Shown: positions 11,231 through 24,661 of the stretch, piece by piece
Numbering within the stretch: position 1 is the first letter of the stretch
Layout of the letters: each line of letters opens with the position of its first letter
Assembly: GCF_964340395.1 (NCBI RefSeq)
Contig: NC_135569.1
Coordinates: 17,646,257 to 17,710,256 of the forward strand
Origin: Glandiceps talaboti
Taxonomy: Eukaryota; Hemichordata; Enteropneusta; Spengelidae
Length of the DNA stretch: 64,000 bases
Reading direction: 5' to 3'
The notes under the pieces: generated by a model
What the model was told of the DNA's origin: nothing
Databases searched by the model: none
What the model saw: the letters and a program-made list of their open reading frames with translations, nothing else
Made by a program: the position numbers and the translations under genes

Positions 11231-13594
11231 TAAGTCCACGGCCGGACCAGGCCAGGCTCTGACTCGACGTCAATCCCAGAAGTATACTGACTGCGTAAGG
11301 GAAAGTTTTGTTGACATCATATAAGATACAGTGACAACGCGCAGTTCTATTGTTAACATAAAAATGCCACAAAAAGATCAACTTTGATAAACTTAATCTA
11401 CAAATTGAAACATTAGAGGGAGCCGGGAGTAGAGGAGACGTCGAAATGGACGTCTCTCGTCACATGTTTTGTCTACCGTCACTGTCGTGACCTCTGACCT
11501 ACTCACTGACGTGTGCGAAACACTGAACTTGCTACCGGAACGCGGAACATCTATCTGCCACAGCTCAGAAGCCTGAGTAAACCAAATTTATGGGAGAGGT
11601 TGTGATTTTCATTTGTTGATGGGTTAAATTAAATGAGTACATGTGTATTTTGATTCCGAAAAAGCTGTGTTAGGGGATCTTGTTGCATGATGTTGACAGT
11701 GACACATGTGAATGTTGGGCACTGAATCAATGCGTAATCACTGGCATGGCTGGCCACTATAGACGGCCGATGCATGTGCGCCCGGTCAGACATGAAGAAC
11801 GAACTTGTTGTGCAAATCAGAAAAAATTAATGTGGTATTTACAGAGCATCCCAATTTTGACATTGTTGATAGTTTTAGTTAAAGATTCAAGTTCTGAGTT
11901 TCAAGGACACCTCATGTCAGCTTTCCGTATCAAGTTAAGTTTACGGTATGTAACTATGCTGTCATTTGATATAGCAGGACCAAATCATGATACACAGCCA
12001 GTAACGGTTAATTAATAAAAAATAAATTATTTTAAAGTTTGTTTAACTATTATTTGTAAGTTTTTCGTTCACATTTGGTACTTTTTAAAGGGATTTTTTT
12101 TTCTTCAAAATGTCATGAATTTGAAGAGGGAATGATAAACACAGCAGTGTACTAACAATTTTAAAAATGAAACAAGTGGTTACAAGTTTAGGATTTCTCA
12201 AAGTTTTTATTCAATCATATGTTCACTGTGACTTATTTTGAAGTTGTTCTTTGTCCTTGTCTGAAAAAAGGGAATTATGAATTTGAGCACTGCTATTCAT
12301 TGATATTCAGATTAAAAATTGTGACTACCTGGCTGTCCAATCTTTCTAAACAATATATAATATACTCTGTAGAAATGACTTAAAATTACATAATCTTAAT
12401 TGCCTTCTTTTTATAAGGTGTAATGTGTAGTACACAATTTTCAAAAATAGCTTACTGGGAACTGTTATTATGAATGGCATTTTTTTATGTAGTTAGGTAA
12501 TGGTCTATACGTAATGGAATATCTCAGACCACAGTATCTCTATAGTGGTCTGAGATAATTTATATGAATATTTCATAGACAATAATAATTGACCCCACTC
12601 CCTGTCAAATGTCACGACTTTTTGCAACCAAGGGGCCTTTGTCCCCACTTGTTGGAAACCTTGGCAGAACACTGCCGTCTACCCCCCCCCCCCCCCCCCC
12701 CCCCACCCACCAACCCCCTTTGTTACATCAGAGCAGCATGTGTCTTTCATCATGGCTGAAGCCGTTGAGGTTAGATGAGGGACAGGGCTCAAAATTAATA
12801 CTATCGCGCAGTACATTTAGCTGCAATGTAATAATAGCTCAGAATATTTCCATCATTTTCAAACTTATGCTTAAAATTGGTAAAAGTCATACTGCATTCC
12901 TAATTTCTTGACCAGTTTTTAGCTTTAAATCAGTTGTATCATTGGGGAAATGATCGACTCCATAGCGTTTCATGACCCATGACATGCATGATTCCGATGT
13001 TTACATTATTACTTTTAATTACTTTTAAACAGTAAATCCCAAAGGGGTTCTGCGTTCTAGAAATGTTTACATGTTATCTGGTGGATTATTTTGACAAGTT
13101 CACACTGAAGAAAAATGTTTCATAGAAGTAATGATAAATGAAAATTCATCTCGCACACTGATGACAATCACGTAAGTGTTTCAAAAAGTTACACACTGAA
13201 GTTCAAATTGGATAACTTGAAAAAATTGTTAGCGATGTCAATGCCACTTTGATTAATAGGACGAATGTATTAGTACTCCTGATAAAATCATACAATAGTT
13301 CATGGCTACAGATATACACCCATCAGGATGATAAGTATTCAATCATCTTCTTACAAAGTTGTTCTACGGACTTGTCAACCTTGCTAAAATGAAGGAAAGA
13401 GACTTGTAACAAGGAATTCAATAAAGAGAAGAGAAAAGAAGTTGTAGAGATACTGACAGGACAGAAAGGACAGAGAGTAGAACTGAAAAAATACAGATTT
13501 TTTTTTCTTGCCCCCTTTTTTTTTTATTTCGCCCGCCCGCCCCACCTGACTTTTCCATTGGAGATGAGAAACAAAAAAAAACAAAACCTCACCC

Positions 13595-16500
13595 TTATCC
13601 TAGTTATATGACTCTAATCTAGTATAGTGTTCATTATCCTAGTTATATGACTCTAATCTAGTATAGCGTGCATTATCCTAGTTATATGACTCTAATCTAG
13701 TATAGTGTTCATTATCCTAGTTATATGACTCTAATCTAGTATAGCGTGCATTATCCTAGTTATATGACTCTACTCTAGTATAGTGTTCATTATCCTAGTT
13801 ATATGACTCTAATCTAGTATAGTGTTCATTATCCTAGTTATATGACTCTAATCTAGTATAGCGTGCATTATCCTAGTTATGTGACTCTAATCTAGTATAG
13901 TGTTCATTATCCTAGTTATGTGACTCTACTCTAGTATAGTGTTCATTATCCTAGTTATATGACTCTAATCTAGTATAGTGTTCATTATCCTAGTTATGTG
14001 ACTCTAATCTAGTATAGTGTTCATTATCCTAGTTATATGACTCTAATCTAGTATAGTGTTCATTATCCTAGTTATATGACTCTAATCTAGTATAGTGTTC
14101 ATTATCCTGGTTATATGACTCTAATCTAGTATAGTGTTCATTATCCTAGTTATATGACTCTAATCTAGTATAGTGTTCATTATCCTAGTTATATGACTCT
14201 AATCTAGTATAGTGTTCATTATCCTAGTTATGTGACTCTAATCTAGTATAGTGTTCATTATCCTAGTTATATGACTCTAATCTAGTATAGTGTTCATTAT
14301 CCTGGTTATATGACTCTAATCTAGTATAGTGTTCATTATCCTAGTTATATGACTCTAATCTAGTATAGTGTTCATTATCCTAGTTATATGACTCTAATCT
14401 AGTATAGTGTTCATTATCCTAGTTATATGACTCTACTCTAGTATAGTGTTCATTATCCTAGTTATGTGACTCTACTCTAGTATAGTGTTCATTATCCTAG
14501 TTATGTGACTCTACTCTAGTATAGTGTTCATTATCCTAGTTATATGACTCTACTCTAGTATAGTGTTCATTATCCTAGTTATGTGACTCTACTCTAGTAT
14601 AGTGTTCATTATCCTAGTTATGTGACTCTAATCTAGTATAGTGTTCATTATCCTAGTTATATGACTCTACTCTAGTATAGTGTTCATTATCCTAGTTATA
14701 TGACTCTACTCTAGTATAGTGTTCATTATCCTAGTTATATGACTCTACTCTAGTATAGTGTTCATTATCCTAGTTATATGACTCTACTCTAGTATAGTGT
14801 TCATTATCCTAGTTATGTGACTCTAATCTAGTATAGTGTTCATTATCCTAGTTATATGACTCTAATCTAGTATAGTGTTCATTATCCTCGTTATATGACT
14901 CTAATCTAGTATAGTGTTCATTATCCTAGTTATATGACTCTACTCTAGTATAGTGTTCATTATCCTAGTTATATGACTCTACTCTAGTATAGTGTTCATT
15001 ATCCTAGTTATGTGACTCTACTCTAGTATAGTGTTCATTATCCTAGTTATATGACTCTACTCTAGTATAGTGTTCATTATCCTAGTTATGTGACTCTACT
15101 CTAGTATAGTGTTCATTATCCTCGTTATATGACTCTAATCTAGTATAGTGTTCATTATCCTAGTTATGTGACTCTACTCTAGTATAGTGTTCATTATCCT
15201 AGTTATATGACTCTAATCTAGTATAGTGTTCATTATCCTAGTTATATGACTCTAATCTAGTATAGTGTTCATTATCCTAGTTATATGACTCTAATCTAGT
15301 ATAGTGTTCATTATCCTAGTTATATGACTCTAATCTAGTATAGTGTTCATTATCCTAGTTATATGACTCTAATCTAGTATAGTGTTCATTATCCTAGTTA
15401 TATGACTCTAATCTAGTATAGTGTTCATTATCCTGGTTATATGACTCTACTCTAGTATAGTGTTCATTATCCTAGTTATGTGACTCTACTCTAGTATAGT
15501 GTTCATTATCCGAGTTATATGACTCTAATATAGTATAGTGTTCATTATCCTAGTTATATGACTCTACTCTAGTATAGTGTTCATTATCCTAGTTATATGA
15601 CTCTACTCTAGTATAGTGTTCATTATCCTAGTTATGTGACTCTACTCTAGTATAGTATAGTGTTCATTATCCTGGTTATGTGACTCTAATATAGTATAGT
15701 GTTCATTATCCTAGTTATGTGACTCTAATCTAGTATAGTGTTCATTATCCTAGTTATATGACTCTAATCTAGTATAGTGTTCATTATCCTAGTTATATGA
15801 CTCTACTCTAGTATAGTGTTCATTATCCTAGTTATATCACTCTACTCTAGTATAGTGTTCATTATCCTAGTTATATGACTCTAATATAGTATAGTGTTCA
15901 TTATCCTAGTTATATGACTCTAATCTAGTATAGTGTTCATTATCCTAGTTATATGACTCTACTCTAGTATAGTGTTCATTATCCTAGTTATATGACTCTA
16001 CTCTAGTATAGTGTTCATTATCCTAGTTATGTGACTCTAATCTAGTATAGTGTTCATTATCCTAGTTATATGACTCTACTCTAGTATAGTGTTCATTATC
16101 CTAGTTATATGACTCTAATCTAGTATAGTGTTCATTATCCTAGTTATATGACTCTACTCTAGTATAGTGTTCATTATCCTAGTTATATGACTCTAATCTA
16201 GTATAGTGTTCATTATCCTAGTTATATCACTCTAATCTAGTATAGTGTTCATTATCCTAGTTATGTGACTCTACTCTAGTATAGTGTTCATTATCCTAGT
16301 TATGTGACTCTAATCTAGTATAGCGTGCATTATCCTAGTTATATGACTCTAATCTAGTATAGTGTTCATTATCCTAGTTATATGACTCTAATCTAGTATA
16401 GTGTTCATTATCCTAGTTATATGACTCTAATCTAGTATAGTGTTCATTATCCTCGTTATATGACTCTAATCTAGTATAGTGTTCATTATCCTAGTTATAT

Positions 16501-16826
16501 GACTCTAATCTAGTATAGTGTTCATTATCCTAGTTATGTGACTCTAATCTAGTATAGTGTTCATTATCCTAGTTATGTGACTCTAATATAGTATAGTGTT
16601 CATTATCCGAGTTATATGACTCTAATCTAGTATAGTGTTCATTATCCTAGTTATGTGACTCTAATATAGTATAGTGTTCATTATCCGAGTTATATGACTC
16701 TACTCTAGTATAGTGTTCATTATCCTAGTTATATGACTCTAATCTAGTATAGTGTTCATTATCCTAGTTATATGACTCTAATCTAGTATAGTGTTCATTA
16801 TCCTAGTTATATCACTCTACTGTAGT
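13595..16826 (+). repeat. 39-bp satellite, right block (about 83 copies)
   Basis: Same unit and variants as 6078-8670. Together the blocks hold roughly 149 copies (about 5.8 kb). One unit near 15648-15660 carries an extra TATAG. The array decays at 16810-16826. Confidence 0.96.
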
Positions 16827-16839
16827 ATTGTGTTTATTA

Positions 16840-17130
16840 TCTCCAAAGATAGTTTGCATCTGATCATATGGGGATAGACACTTTAATGGAGTATCTGTGT
16901 TTCACAGTTTTTGAGTTATGTAGTAAATATTGATTTTTAACTACAAATATAGCTGCCAAGTGGTCAAATTTGCATATATCAAAAAACAAATTGATGTGTA
17001 TATGTACCACATGATATGTCACCTTTGTGTCAGGTTTGAAAGAAATTGGATATTGCATGTCTGAGAAATGATGTATTATGGATGCATAGACAGACAGACA
17101 GACAGGCCCCATTGTAGGGTTAATTAATAC
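16840..17130 (+). repeat. Interspersed repeat family 2 copy
   Basis: Modules: TAACTACAAATAT, AAATTTGCATATATCAAAAA, ACATGATATGTCACCTTTGT, GTCTGAGAAATGA, then a (GACA)n tract and CCCATTGTA. Copies recur at about 19.7-20.3, 31.1, 34.2, 43.1, 48.5 and 63.4 kb. Non-coding; likely an old non-autonomous element. Confidence 0.75.
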
Positions 17131-17282
17131 TCAAGTGATATTGTAGGGGTATAAAAACTGTTTGTATGAAAGGCAGAACACAAACTTTGCACTAGGTAAG
17201 CAATTTTCAGAGGTCAAAGTGTGAATAATATGAAGGGCAGGTGTGTCACTGATAATAGAGCTTTACTGCCATATATGAAATA

Positions 17283-17374
17283 TGAGGAATGTGGCCAAGA
17301 TGAGAAATAGAACTTACCTCTTTAACATAACAAAAACAATAATGAGTATGGCCAAGATAAGAAATAGAACTTAC
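17283..17374 (-). repeat. 57-bp duplication of exon C 3' end and donor
   Basis: The block holding the end of the transmembrane exon and its GTAAGTTC donor is repeated 57 bp downstream in transcript order (donor boundary 17317/17318). A third, decayed partial copy lies near 17283-17310. Seen directly as repeated sequence around ACTTACCTCTTTRACATAAC on the + strand. Confidence 0.8.
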
Positions 17375-17477
17375 CTCTTTGACATAACAATAAAAATAAT
17401 GAGTATGGCCAAGATGAAAATAATGACAACAGCAGCAATAGAACCTGCAATTGCTTCAATTGTAACATTGTTACTTT
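17375..17477 (-). CDS. Receptor gene exon C: single transmembrane helix
   Basis: Inferred 103-bp exon with acceptor TTATTTCAG and donor GTAAGT. It encodes SNNVTIEAIAGSIAAVV followed by IIFILAILIIFIVMSKR. The stretch of about 24 hydrophobic residues followed by Ser-Lys-Arg is a typical type I transmembrane segment with a cytoplasmic stop-transfer sequence. An N-glycosylation sequon (NNVT) precedes the helix. Entry phase (two bases, AA) matches exon B and exit phase (two bases, AG) matches exon D. The 3' end of the exon with its donor is duplicated 57 bp downstream (donor boundary 17317/17318). Reading through the first donor gives an immediate TAA, so only the proximal donor continues the protein. 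Confidence 0.75.
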
Positions 17478-18420
17478 CTGAAATAAGGAAAGACATATAA
17501 ACAGGCGTTAACTTTACAGATAAAATAATCTAATCTGAAATAGTTACTAAGTTAAACATTAGATAAAGTCAACACCAACTCTTCCAGAGTTATGAAATGA
17601 AATGCAAAGATTACAGATATTATCACATAAATACGTGCAAATCTTCATCTGTGTGACGTCAAACAGGGCAAATCAAAAACTCATATCACCCCTGTTCTAC
17701 CGAACTAGTTTTTCTCCCTACTGTTAGAGTGTTCCTGCCAATCCTACGCTACGATCAAGTTATTGTAATAATTAAGTGCTTTCAAAACGTAAATGCACAC
17801 ATTACATTACATATATCCTTGGGTGGCATGAGTTTGATACATAGAGGTACTTTTCTTTTTATTTGATAAATTTTATTCTATCTAAAAGGCATGTAGACGA
17901 TCATGTAGCAGCCAGCACGCTTACTTCCGATTATCTGTCGAGCTCAGAGCTCCGAACTTACACAAGCAAATATGATTAAATGATGGAACAAAAATCGTAT
18001 TCAGACAAATTCTATTTCCGTTTTAAACTAAATTTGATATTACATGCACATCGCAAGGTTATAACCGATAATTATGACGTAAAACTAACATTGATTTCAT
18101 GGGATTACATATAAATACACATATGTAATAACTAACAAGTCTTCATAGAAGACACATGTACAGACCCCTGAAATACATTACTTCTATGTAATGGAATGAA
18201 GACATGATTTAACAGAAATTGTCTACAAATATGGCTGCCATACCAAGAGAACCCGGTATACCAGGACACGCTAGAATTCCCATGAGAACCCGGTATACCG
18301 GGACAACAAAGTTCATTCACCTTCATCGCCGTAAAACCATTCAACGGCAGCTATTGCTGCAAAATTTGCTGCCATAACTAGTTCCACACATGCATATTAG
18401 TCTTGTTTATCTATACTGCC
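17478..18420. other. Intron sequence with a short palindromic repeat
   Basis: No exon recognised. Near 18248-18302 the motif AGAACCCGGTATACC occurs twice, the second inside a palindrome (CCCGGTATACCGGG). This stretch also contains TCTTCATAGAAGACA, shared with 1155 and, diverged, with 31055. Confidence 0.45.
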
Positions 18421-19680
18421 ACTTTGAATGCGTGACAGTGAACGGTAACTGAAGTACGGCCAAAAAAACGAGCGATCGTAATTTTTATGTGCGTTTTTCG
18501 CCAACAAAATCGAATTTAAACATGGCAGAGGTAATTAACATCTCCCATAGCATGGTCTACGATAGAAATTATGGCACTGTCCTTGGATATTTCGACTGAA
18601 TTTGACTCGAAATACATCGTTGAATACAAGTGTTTAGTCGTGGGAACATATTGTACTCGTGTGTAAGCATCAAATTCCAGCTTCAGTCTATTTGAGCTAC
18701 CGGCAGCAATTTACGTCTGAATTTTTGAATGTCGGTAAATTTACGCAATCTTGTGACAGGTACCGACGTCCATACTAACGTCTTGGTTGTAATTTTTGGC
18801 TATAAAATGGACTATTTGGGTTTTATTTCTTTTCGTTACGACTCAATAATGACTCGTATTAATACAAACTCACTGTGTACAGGTCAGTGGAGAGAAACGT
18901 GCACGATCGGGGCGATTTTATACAACGACATGGCTGCGTGAACTCAAAACAGTTTGTGTATGGATCAGATTGCCACAAACGTTAGTTCAAAGTTCCGACT
19001 GTATATTTGCTCTTGAGGATAAGCATGTCGGCAAAAAGTGCCACTTTGGCATCCCGATTCGGACTCGCATACTTCCAACTTGTGGTCATTTTTTATTGAT
19101 TTTGGGCATAAATTTAGTGGTAATTTTTTGTTGTTCTGTCGAATAATGAATTACATTTATTCAAACTAACTTTACAAAAGGTATTGAGGTGATGACTTCA
19201 GACATTTTAGTACACTTTCATTGCACAGACTATTGCGTCATAATCGGATTAGTGAGCCGTTACTTAATTTCGTTCAAATTATTATAAATAACATTTTTTA
19301 TCAAATTTTCGCCCATTTTGACCATATAACCAGAATATAATAGTTTTGTAGGAACATGGATGTTGGTATTTTGTATTTTAAATTTTTATTAGTGATATAA
19401 ATGTATTGTTTATTTGTGATATGATTTTATCATTTTAACCCAAATTCTAGCTGTATATGTGATGTTTGGATGTGTGTAATTGGAAGTGTAATGTAGAAAA
19501 TTTATTTGGCTTTAAAATGATACCTAATTTTCAAAGATTAGACAATTCTAAGTATTTTTATATCAATTTGATAACATAACACTCACTCATACTTTTATTA
19601 TGCGTATGCTAATGAGGGGGCTAGTGGATAGCATACAGTCCCATGGGGAGAATAGTGGTGAAAGAGTTAAAAGAAATTGA
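18421..19680. other. Unannotated stretch with higher CpG
   Basis: Positions about 18430-19080 have more CpG than the surroundings (for example ACGAGCGATCGTA). The small frame at 18729-18941 has no recognisable features. No promoter or exon could be supported. Confidence 0.35.
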
Positions 19681-19684
19681 CAAT

Positions 19685-20345
19685 ACATGTATATAAATAC
19701 TACAATGTGTAATGATAAGGCCGGAATTGGGTGGATTTTGATAATTGACCCCAATGGTCAAGGTCTCCAAAGAGCACTTGCATCTGACAATATGTGGTAG
19801 ATACTTGAATGGAGTGTCTGTGTATTACAGTTTGTTTATTTGAGTTATGCAGTAAATAATGATTTTTAACTACAAATATGGCTGCTATTCAGTAAAAGTG
19901 ATATGAGCCCCAAAAATAATACTTGCGTATAGTTCTTTTCTTCAATGTTACTTGTCATCAGGATTTAAAGTAAATAGCAACATGTAAATACTACAATGTG
20001 TCTGTAAAAGGCAGGAATTAACAATATGTAAATACTACAATGTGTCTGTAAAAGGCAGGAATTTGCTTGATTTTGATACTTGACCCCAAAAGTCAAGGTC
20101 AAAGGTAAAGGTCGCCAAAGATAGCTTGCATCTCATAATATGGGGTAGACACTTGAATGGAGTGTCTGTGTATTACAGTTTTTGAGCTATGCACCGTTAA
20201 ATATTGATTTTTAACTACAAATATGGCCACCATGTCAAATTTGCATATATCAAAAAACAAATTGGCTTACATACGTTCCATATGATATGTCACCTTTATG
20301 TCAGGTTGTAAGAAATTGGATATTGCACATGTTCATTTGCTGAAT
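19685..20345 (+). repeat. Interspersed repeat family 2, compound copies
   Basis: At least two partial copies in tandem (start module AACAATATGTAAATACTACA repeated), ending near GGATATTGCACATG, where a family 1 copy interrupts it. Confidence 0.7.
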
Positions 20346-20609
20346 GATTATCCAGTTGCCTATCCAGCACTGTTGTTATCTTTGCAATTTACGTGATCAT
20401 TTGGCTGTTGCTATGGGCTTCGTCATCTTGCTAGACATAACTGCATACAGTTTTGGAATGTTCGTTCATTTGTCTATGAGTATGTTATCTTTGTGATATA
20501 TATCATTGTATGGCTGTTACTATGGGCGTGGTCTTGTTGCTAGGACAGATGGACAGACACCACACCAGGCCTATAGCACTACTGAACCTTATCAGTTCAG
20601 TTGTGCTAA
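20346..20609 (+). repeat. Interspersed repeat family 1 copy nested in family 2
   Basis: Runs from the GTTGTTATCTTTGCAAT-type module to CCTATAGCACTACTGAACC, the hairpin and GTGCTAA. Family 2 sequence resumes right after it as AATGACGTATTACGGA and ends in GAGCCCATTGTAATGGGG and a G run (about 20658-20683). Confidence 0.65.
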
Positions 20610-20811
20610 AAATGACGTATTACGGACTGCCAGATGCATGGACAGACAGAGCCCATTGTAATGGGGGGGGGGGGGGGGGGGGGGCTTAATAATTGATAAT
20701 AATGGCTATGAAGTGAAAGCTTGCAGACTATAAAGGTGTCATAATTATTTCAAAGTTGTTATATGTGCTATCTCCTCATACATCATCATACACAGGAAAT
20801 CAAAACAGCCA

Positions 20812-22701
20812 TAACAGATCATTACAGAGTGATATACAGCCATAACATATCATTACAGAGTGATATACATCCATAACATATCATTACAGAGTGATATACA
20901 GCCATAACATATCGTTACAGAGTGATATACAGCCATAGCATATCGTTACAGAGTGATATACAGCCATAGCATATCGTTACAGAGTGATATACAGCCATAA
21001 CATATCATAACATAGTGATATACAGCCATAACATATCATTACAGAGTGATATACAGCCATAACATAGTGATATACAGCCATAACATATCATTACGGAGTG
21101 ATATACAGCCATAACATATCATTACAGAGTGATATACAGCCATAACATATCATTACAGAGTGATATACAGCCATAACATATCATTACAGAGTGATATACA
21201 GCCATAACATATCGTTACAGAGTGATATACAGCCATAACATATTGTTACAGAGTGATATACAGCCATAACATATCGTTACAGAGTGATATACAGCCATAA
21301 CATATCGTTACAGAGTGATATACAGCCATAACATATCGTTACAGAGTGATATACAGCCATAACATATCGTTACAGAGTGATATACAGCCATAACATATCA
21401 TTACAGAGTGATATACAGCCATAACATATCATTACAGAGTGATATACAGCCATAACATATCATTACAGAGTGATATACAGCCATAACATATCATTACAGA
21501 GTGATATACAGCCATAACATATCATTACAGAGTGATATACAGCCATAACATATCATTACAGAGTGATATACAGCCATAACATATCATTACAGAGTGATAT
21601 ACAGCCATAACATATCATTACAGAGTGATATACAGCCATAACATATCGTTACAGAGTGATATACAGCCATAACATATCGTTACAGAGTGATATACAGCCA
21701 TAACATATCATTACAGAGTGATATACAGCCATAACATATCATTACAGAGTGATATACAGCCATAACATATCGTTACAGAGTGATATACAGCCATAACATA
21801 GTGATATACAGCCATAACATATCGTTACAGAGTGATATACAGCCATAACATATCGTTACAGAGTGATATACAGCCATAACATATCGTTACAGAGTGATAT
21901 ACAGCCATAACATATCGTTACAGAGTGATATACAGCCATAACATATCGTTACAGAGTGATATACAGCCATAACATATCGTTACAGAGTGATATACAGCCA
22001 TAACATATCATTACAGAGTGATATACAGCCATAACATATCATTACAGAGTGATATACAGCCATAACATATCATTACAGAGTGATATACAGCCATAACATA
22101 TCGTTACAGAGTGATATACAGCCATAACATATCATTACAGAGTGATATACAGCCATAGCATATCGTTACAGAGTGATATACAGCCATAACATATCGTTAC
22201 AGAGTGATATACAGCCATAACATATCGTTACAGAGTGATATACAGCCATAACATATCGTTACAGAGTGATATACAGCCATAACATATCGTTACAGAGTGA
22301 TATACAGCCATAACATATCTTTACAGAGTGATATACAGCCATAACATATCGTTACAGAGTGATATACAGCCATAACATATCATTACAGAGTGATATACAG
22401 CCATAACATATCATTACAGAGTGATATACAGCCATAACATATCATTACAGAGTGATATACAGCCATAACATATCATTACAGTGTGATATACAGCCATAAC
22501 ATATCATTACAGAGTGATATACAGCCATAACATAGTGATATACAGCCATAACATATCATTACAGAGTGATATACAGCCATAACATATCATTACAGAGTGA
22601 TATACAACCATAACATATCGTTACAGAGTGATATACAGCCATAACATATCATTACAGAGTGATATACAGCCATAACATATCGTTACAGAGTGATATATAG
22701 C
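20812..22701 (+). repeat. 31-bp minisatellite, about 60 copies
   Basis: Unit CAGCCATAACATATCATTAC plus AGAGTGATATA, with a CATT/CGTT alternation in runs. A few shortened units (CAGCCATAACATAGTGATATA) occur at about 21055, 21795 and 22525. Confidence 0.95.
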
Positions 22702-24317
22702 CAATGGGAAATAGGATAAATGGTAAAATACTAACAAATGCCTACAGGTATTGCTTTACAATGATTTATGTTTAAAAAGATGAATGGGAAAAACAAAACT
22801 CATTTTAAAATTTTCTAACAAAAAATGTGATCAAACCTGTTACAAAGACAAATGGGAAAATGAACATTTTAACTTTGAAATTGGCAATAAAAAATATGAC
22901 ATCAAACTTGTCACAATGATAAATGGAAAATAAAATCAATTATGGAATATTCAAACACAAAATGTGACAAAAATGTAAAATGGTATACATGTTATTTGAT
23001 TTATATTCCCTGTGATAAATTGACCCAATTAAAAAGTATTAAATGTAAATATTACAGTAGAGTTAACGTTCTATCAAATAAAATCTACAAGAGTTATGTT
23101 TAAGGTTATTTATCCTAAGCTATCAAATGATAAATGGCATTAATTAGAGTCTTATACATAGTTTGCAAACATCAAATCATCTCTATGGTTCTTTCACATT
23201 GTTATCTTGATTTATGAACCAAAAATGATAAATGTATGAAAACACACTTTGAAAATATGACCACATATGGTTCTATGACAAAACCTACAACAATACTTGA
23301 TTTACTGTACATCATAACTGTAAATAATTAGAATACAAGGTTTGCTAACATGAGTAAAATATACTGATTGCATGCAATGATCTACACTGCACATTGACAA
23401 CTAGAATAATATTAATGTATACAAATGACATAGCTTGCATATCAACAATACATCTTGCATAATAATATATGTAAATCATGTAATGTATGAATACTGTTGG
23501 TTTAATCTAAACATTGCAATCAAAGTAGAAAACAGTGACACTGCTACTCTCTATTTTTAGAGTTAACATGACTGACAGTTTTTGTAGTTCAAAGCTCTGA
23601 GCTTATCAAATTACGTTGAGTGTGTTGGTTAAATTTCTAGTTCTCATAACCAAGTTTCACTGTCACAGATATTAGAGTCACTATTTGCTAAACCAATCAA
23701 TCTAGTTCATGCTACTAAAAGGACATGGACAGGACACTTGGTCTAATTTCCATGTCATGGGTTACATGCAAGTCTTACTATTTTTGTATTAGCAAATCTT
23801 TATGTATTTCATTTCCATTTATTTAAACTACAGTTCTCACAAGTTTAGTTTATAAAACCAGATTTACACTAAAAATGCCCCCAGTAAGGTCAGAATGGTA
23901 GATTTTTGGGCCTCCACACAATGTTGGAATGCAAACCTCTAAACTATAGCTATTATACATGATGTACATACCACTTAATTAGAAAATTGATGATATGAAA
24001 CTGTATGAAGTTTGAAGCTTACATAGTTAACATATTGTCTAATTATAAAAAAAAATCATGCATTATGCAAATTAACCATTTACATGATGATAAGTTACAT
24101 CATCAAGTGTTAAATGACGCATGCACGTTTTTAGCATAAATACATTTACTAAATTATCTGAAATTCAAAGTTTCCATTCTTGATATTGTCCATTTATCAA
24201 AATGATTACTTATTGACATTACACAATTAAAAACTACACAAGCAACTACATCAAAACGTTGAGTTTTTATGGTTGATGAATGTATCAAGTTAGATGAAAT
24301 TTGAAGTTTGCATTCTT
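22702..24317. other. AT-rich intron sequence, nothing recognised
   Basis: Low-complexity AT-rich DNA with motifs of the family seen at 25.9 and 28.6 kb (ATTATGCAAATTA, GAAGTTTGCATTCTT) toward its end. No exon signature found. Confidence 0.4.
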
Positions 24318-24661
24318 AAAGTGGCCATATGGATGAGGATTTGATATTTATTTTGGATTTTTAATTAATTTATCATGGCTTCCGACTTGAAAAATCAATG
24401 TGAAACAACATATGCCAAGTCTTTGTTTGTAACTCAATACTTTGCAAAAAGCTAAAACATATGTAAAAAGTGTGTTAATGTACGTATATTAAGATTTTAC
24501 AAGTTTATTAAGCTTTTGCATTTTATTGAGTTACAAAACAAGGACTTGGCATGTGTTGTTTCACATTGATTTTTCAAGTAGGAAACCATGATAAAATTGT
24601 TTTATAAATTAAAAATCGAAAATAAATATCAAATCCTCATCCATATGGCCACTTTAAGATA
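24318..24661. mobile_element. Long palindrome, MITE-like
   Basis: Two arms of about 140 bp are reverse complements: CTTAAAGTGGCCATATGGAT on the left is mirrored by ATCCATATGGCCACTTTAAG on the right, and AACATATGCCAAGTC by GACTTGGCATGTGTT. The loop is about 60 bp. No target duplication could be assigned. Confidence 0.75.

Larger units (their letters stand above)
8671..13594. mobile_element. 4.9 kb DNA transposon inserted in the 39-bp satellite
   Basis: Ends are imperfect inverted repeats: GGGCGGCCCTTTTTATTTTT at the left, and at the right the reverse complement of a sequence beginning GGGTGAGGTTTTG; both run into GTTTCTCATCTCC. TTA flanks both sides (8668-8670 and 13595-13597), and the satellite resumes in register (TTCATTA/TTATCC). 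The GGG terminus with a TWA duplication suggests PIF/Harbinger-like, but no transposase was seen. Without the nested element at 8936-11230 it is about 2.6 kb. A homopolymer C run sits at about 12680-12704. Short frames (11680-12015, 12609-12911) are not recognisable. Confidence 0.82.

Noticed and set aside
12530-12560. Short hairpin ATCTCAGACCAC/GTGGTCTGAGAT as a terminator or RNA gene
   Set aside because: An isolated 12-bp hairpin inside a transposon, with no loop or context linking it to an RNA family.
18421-19080. CpG-richer stretch as a promoter
   Set aside because: No TATA, initiator or first exon could be identified, and similar CpG richness occurs in transposons elsewhere in the window.
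20812-22701. Possible CRISPR array (regular 31-bp repeats)
   Set aside because: The units are contiguous, without unique spacers, and the context is an animal genome.
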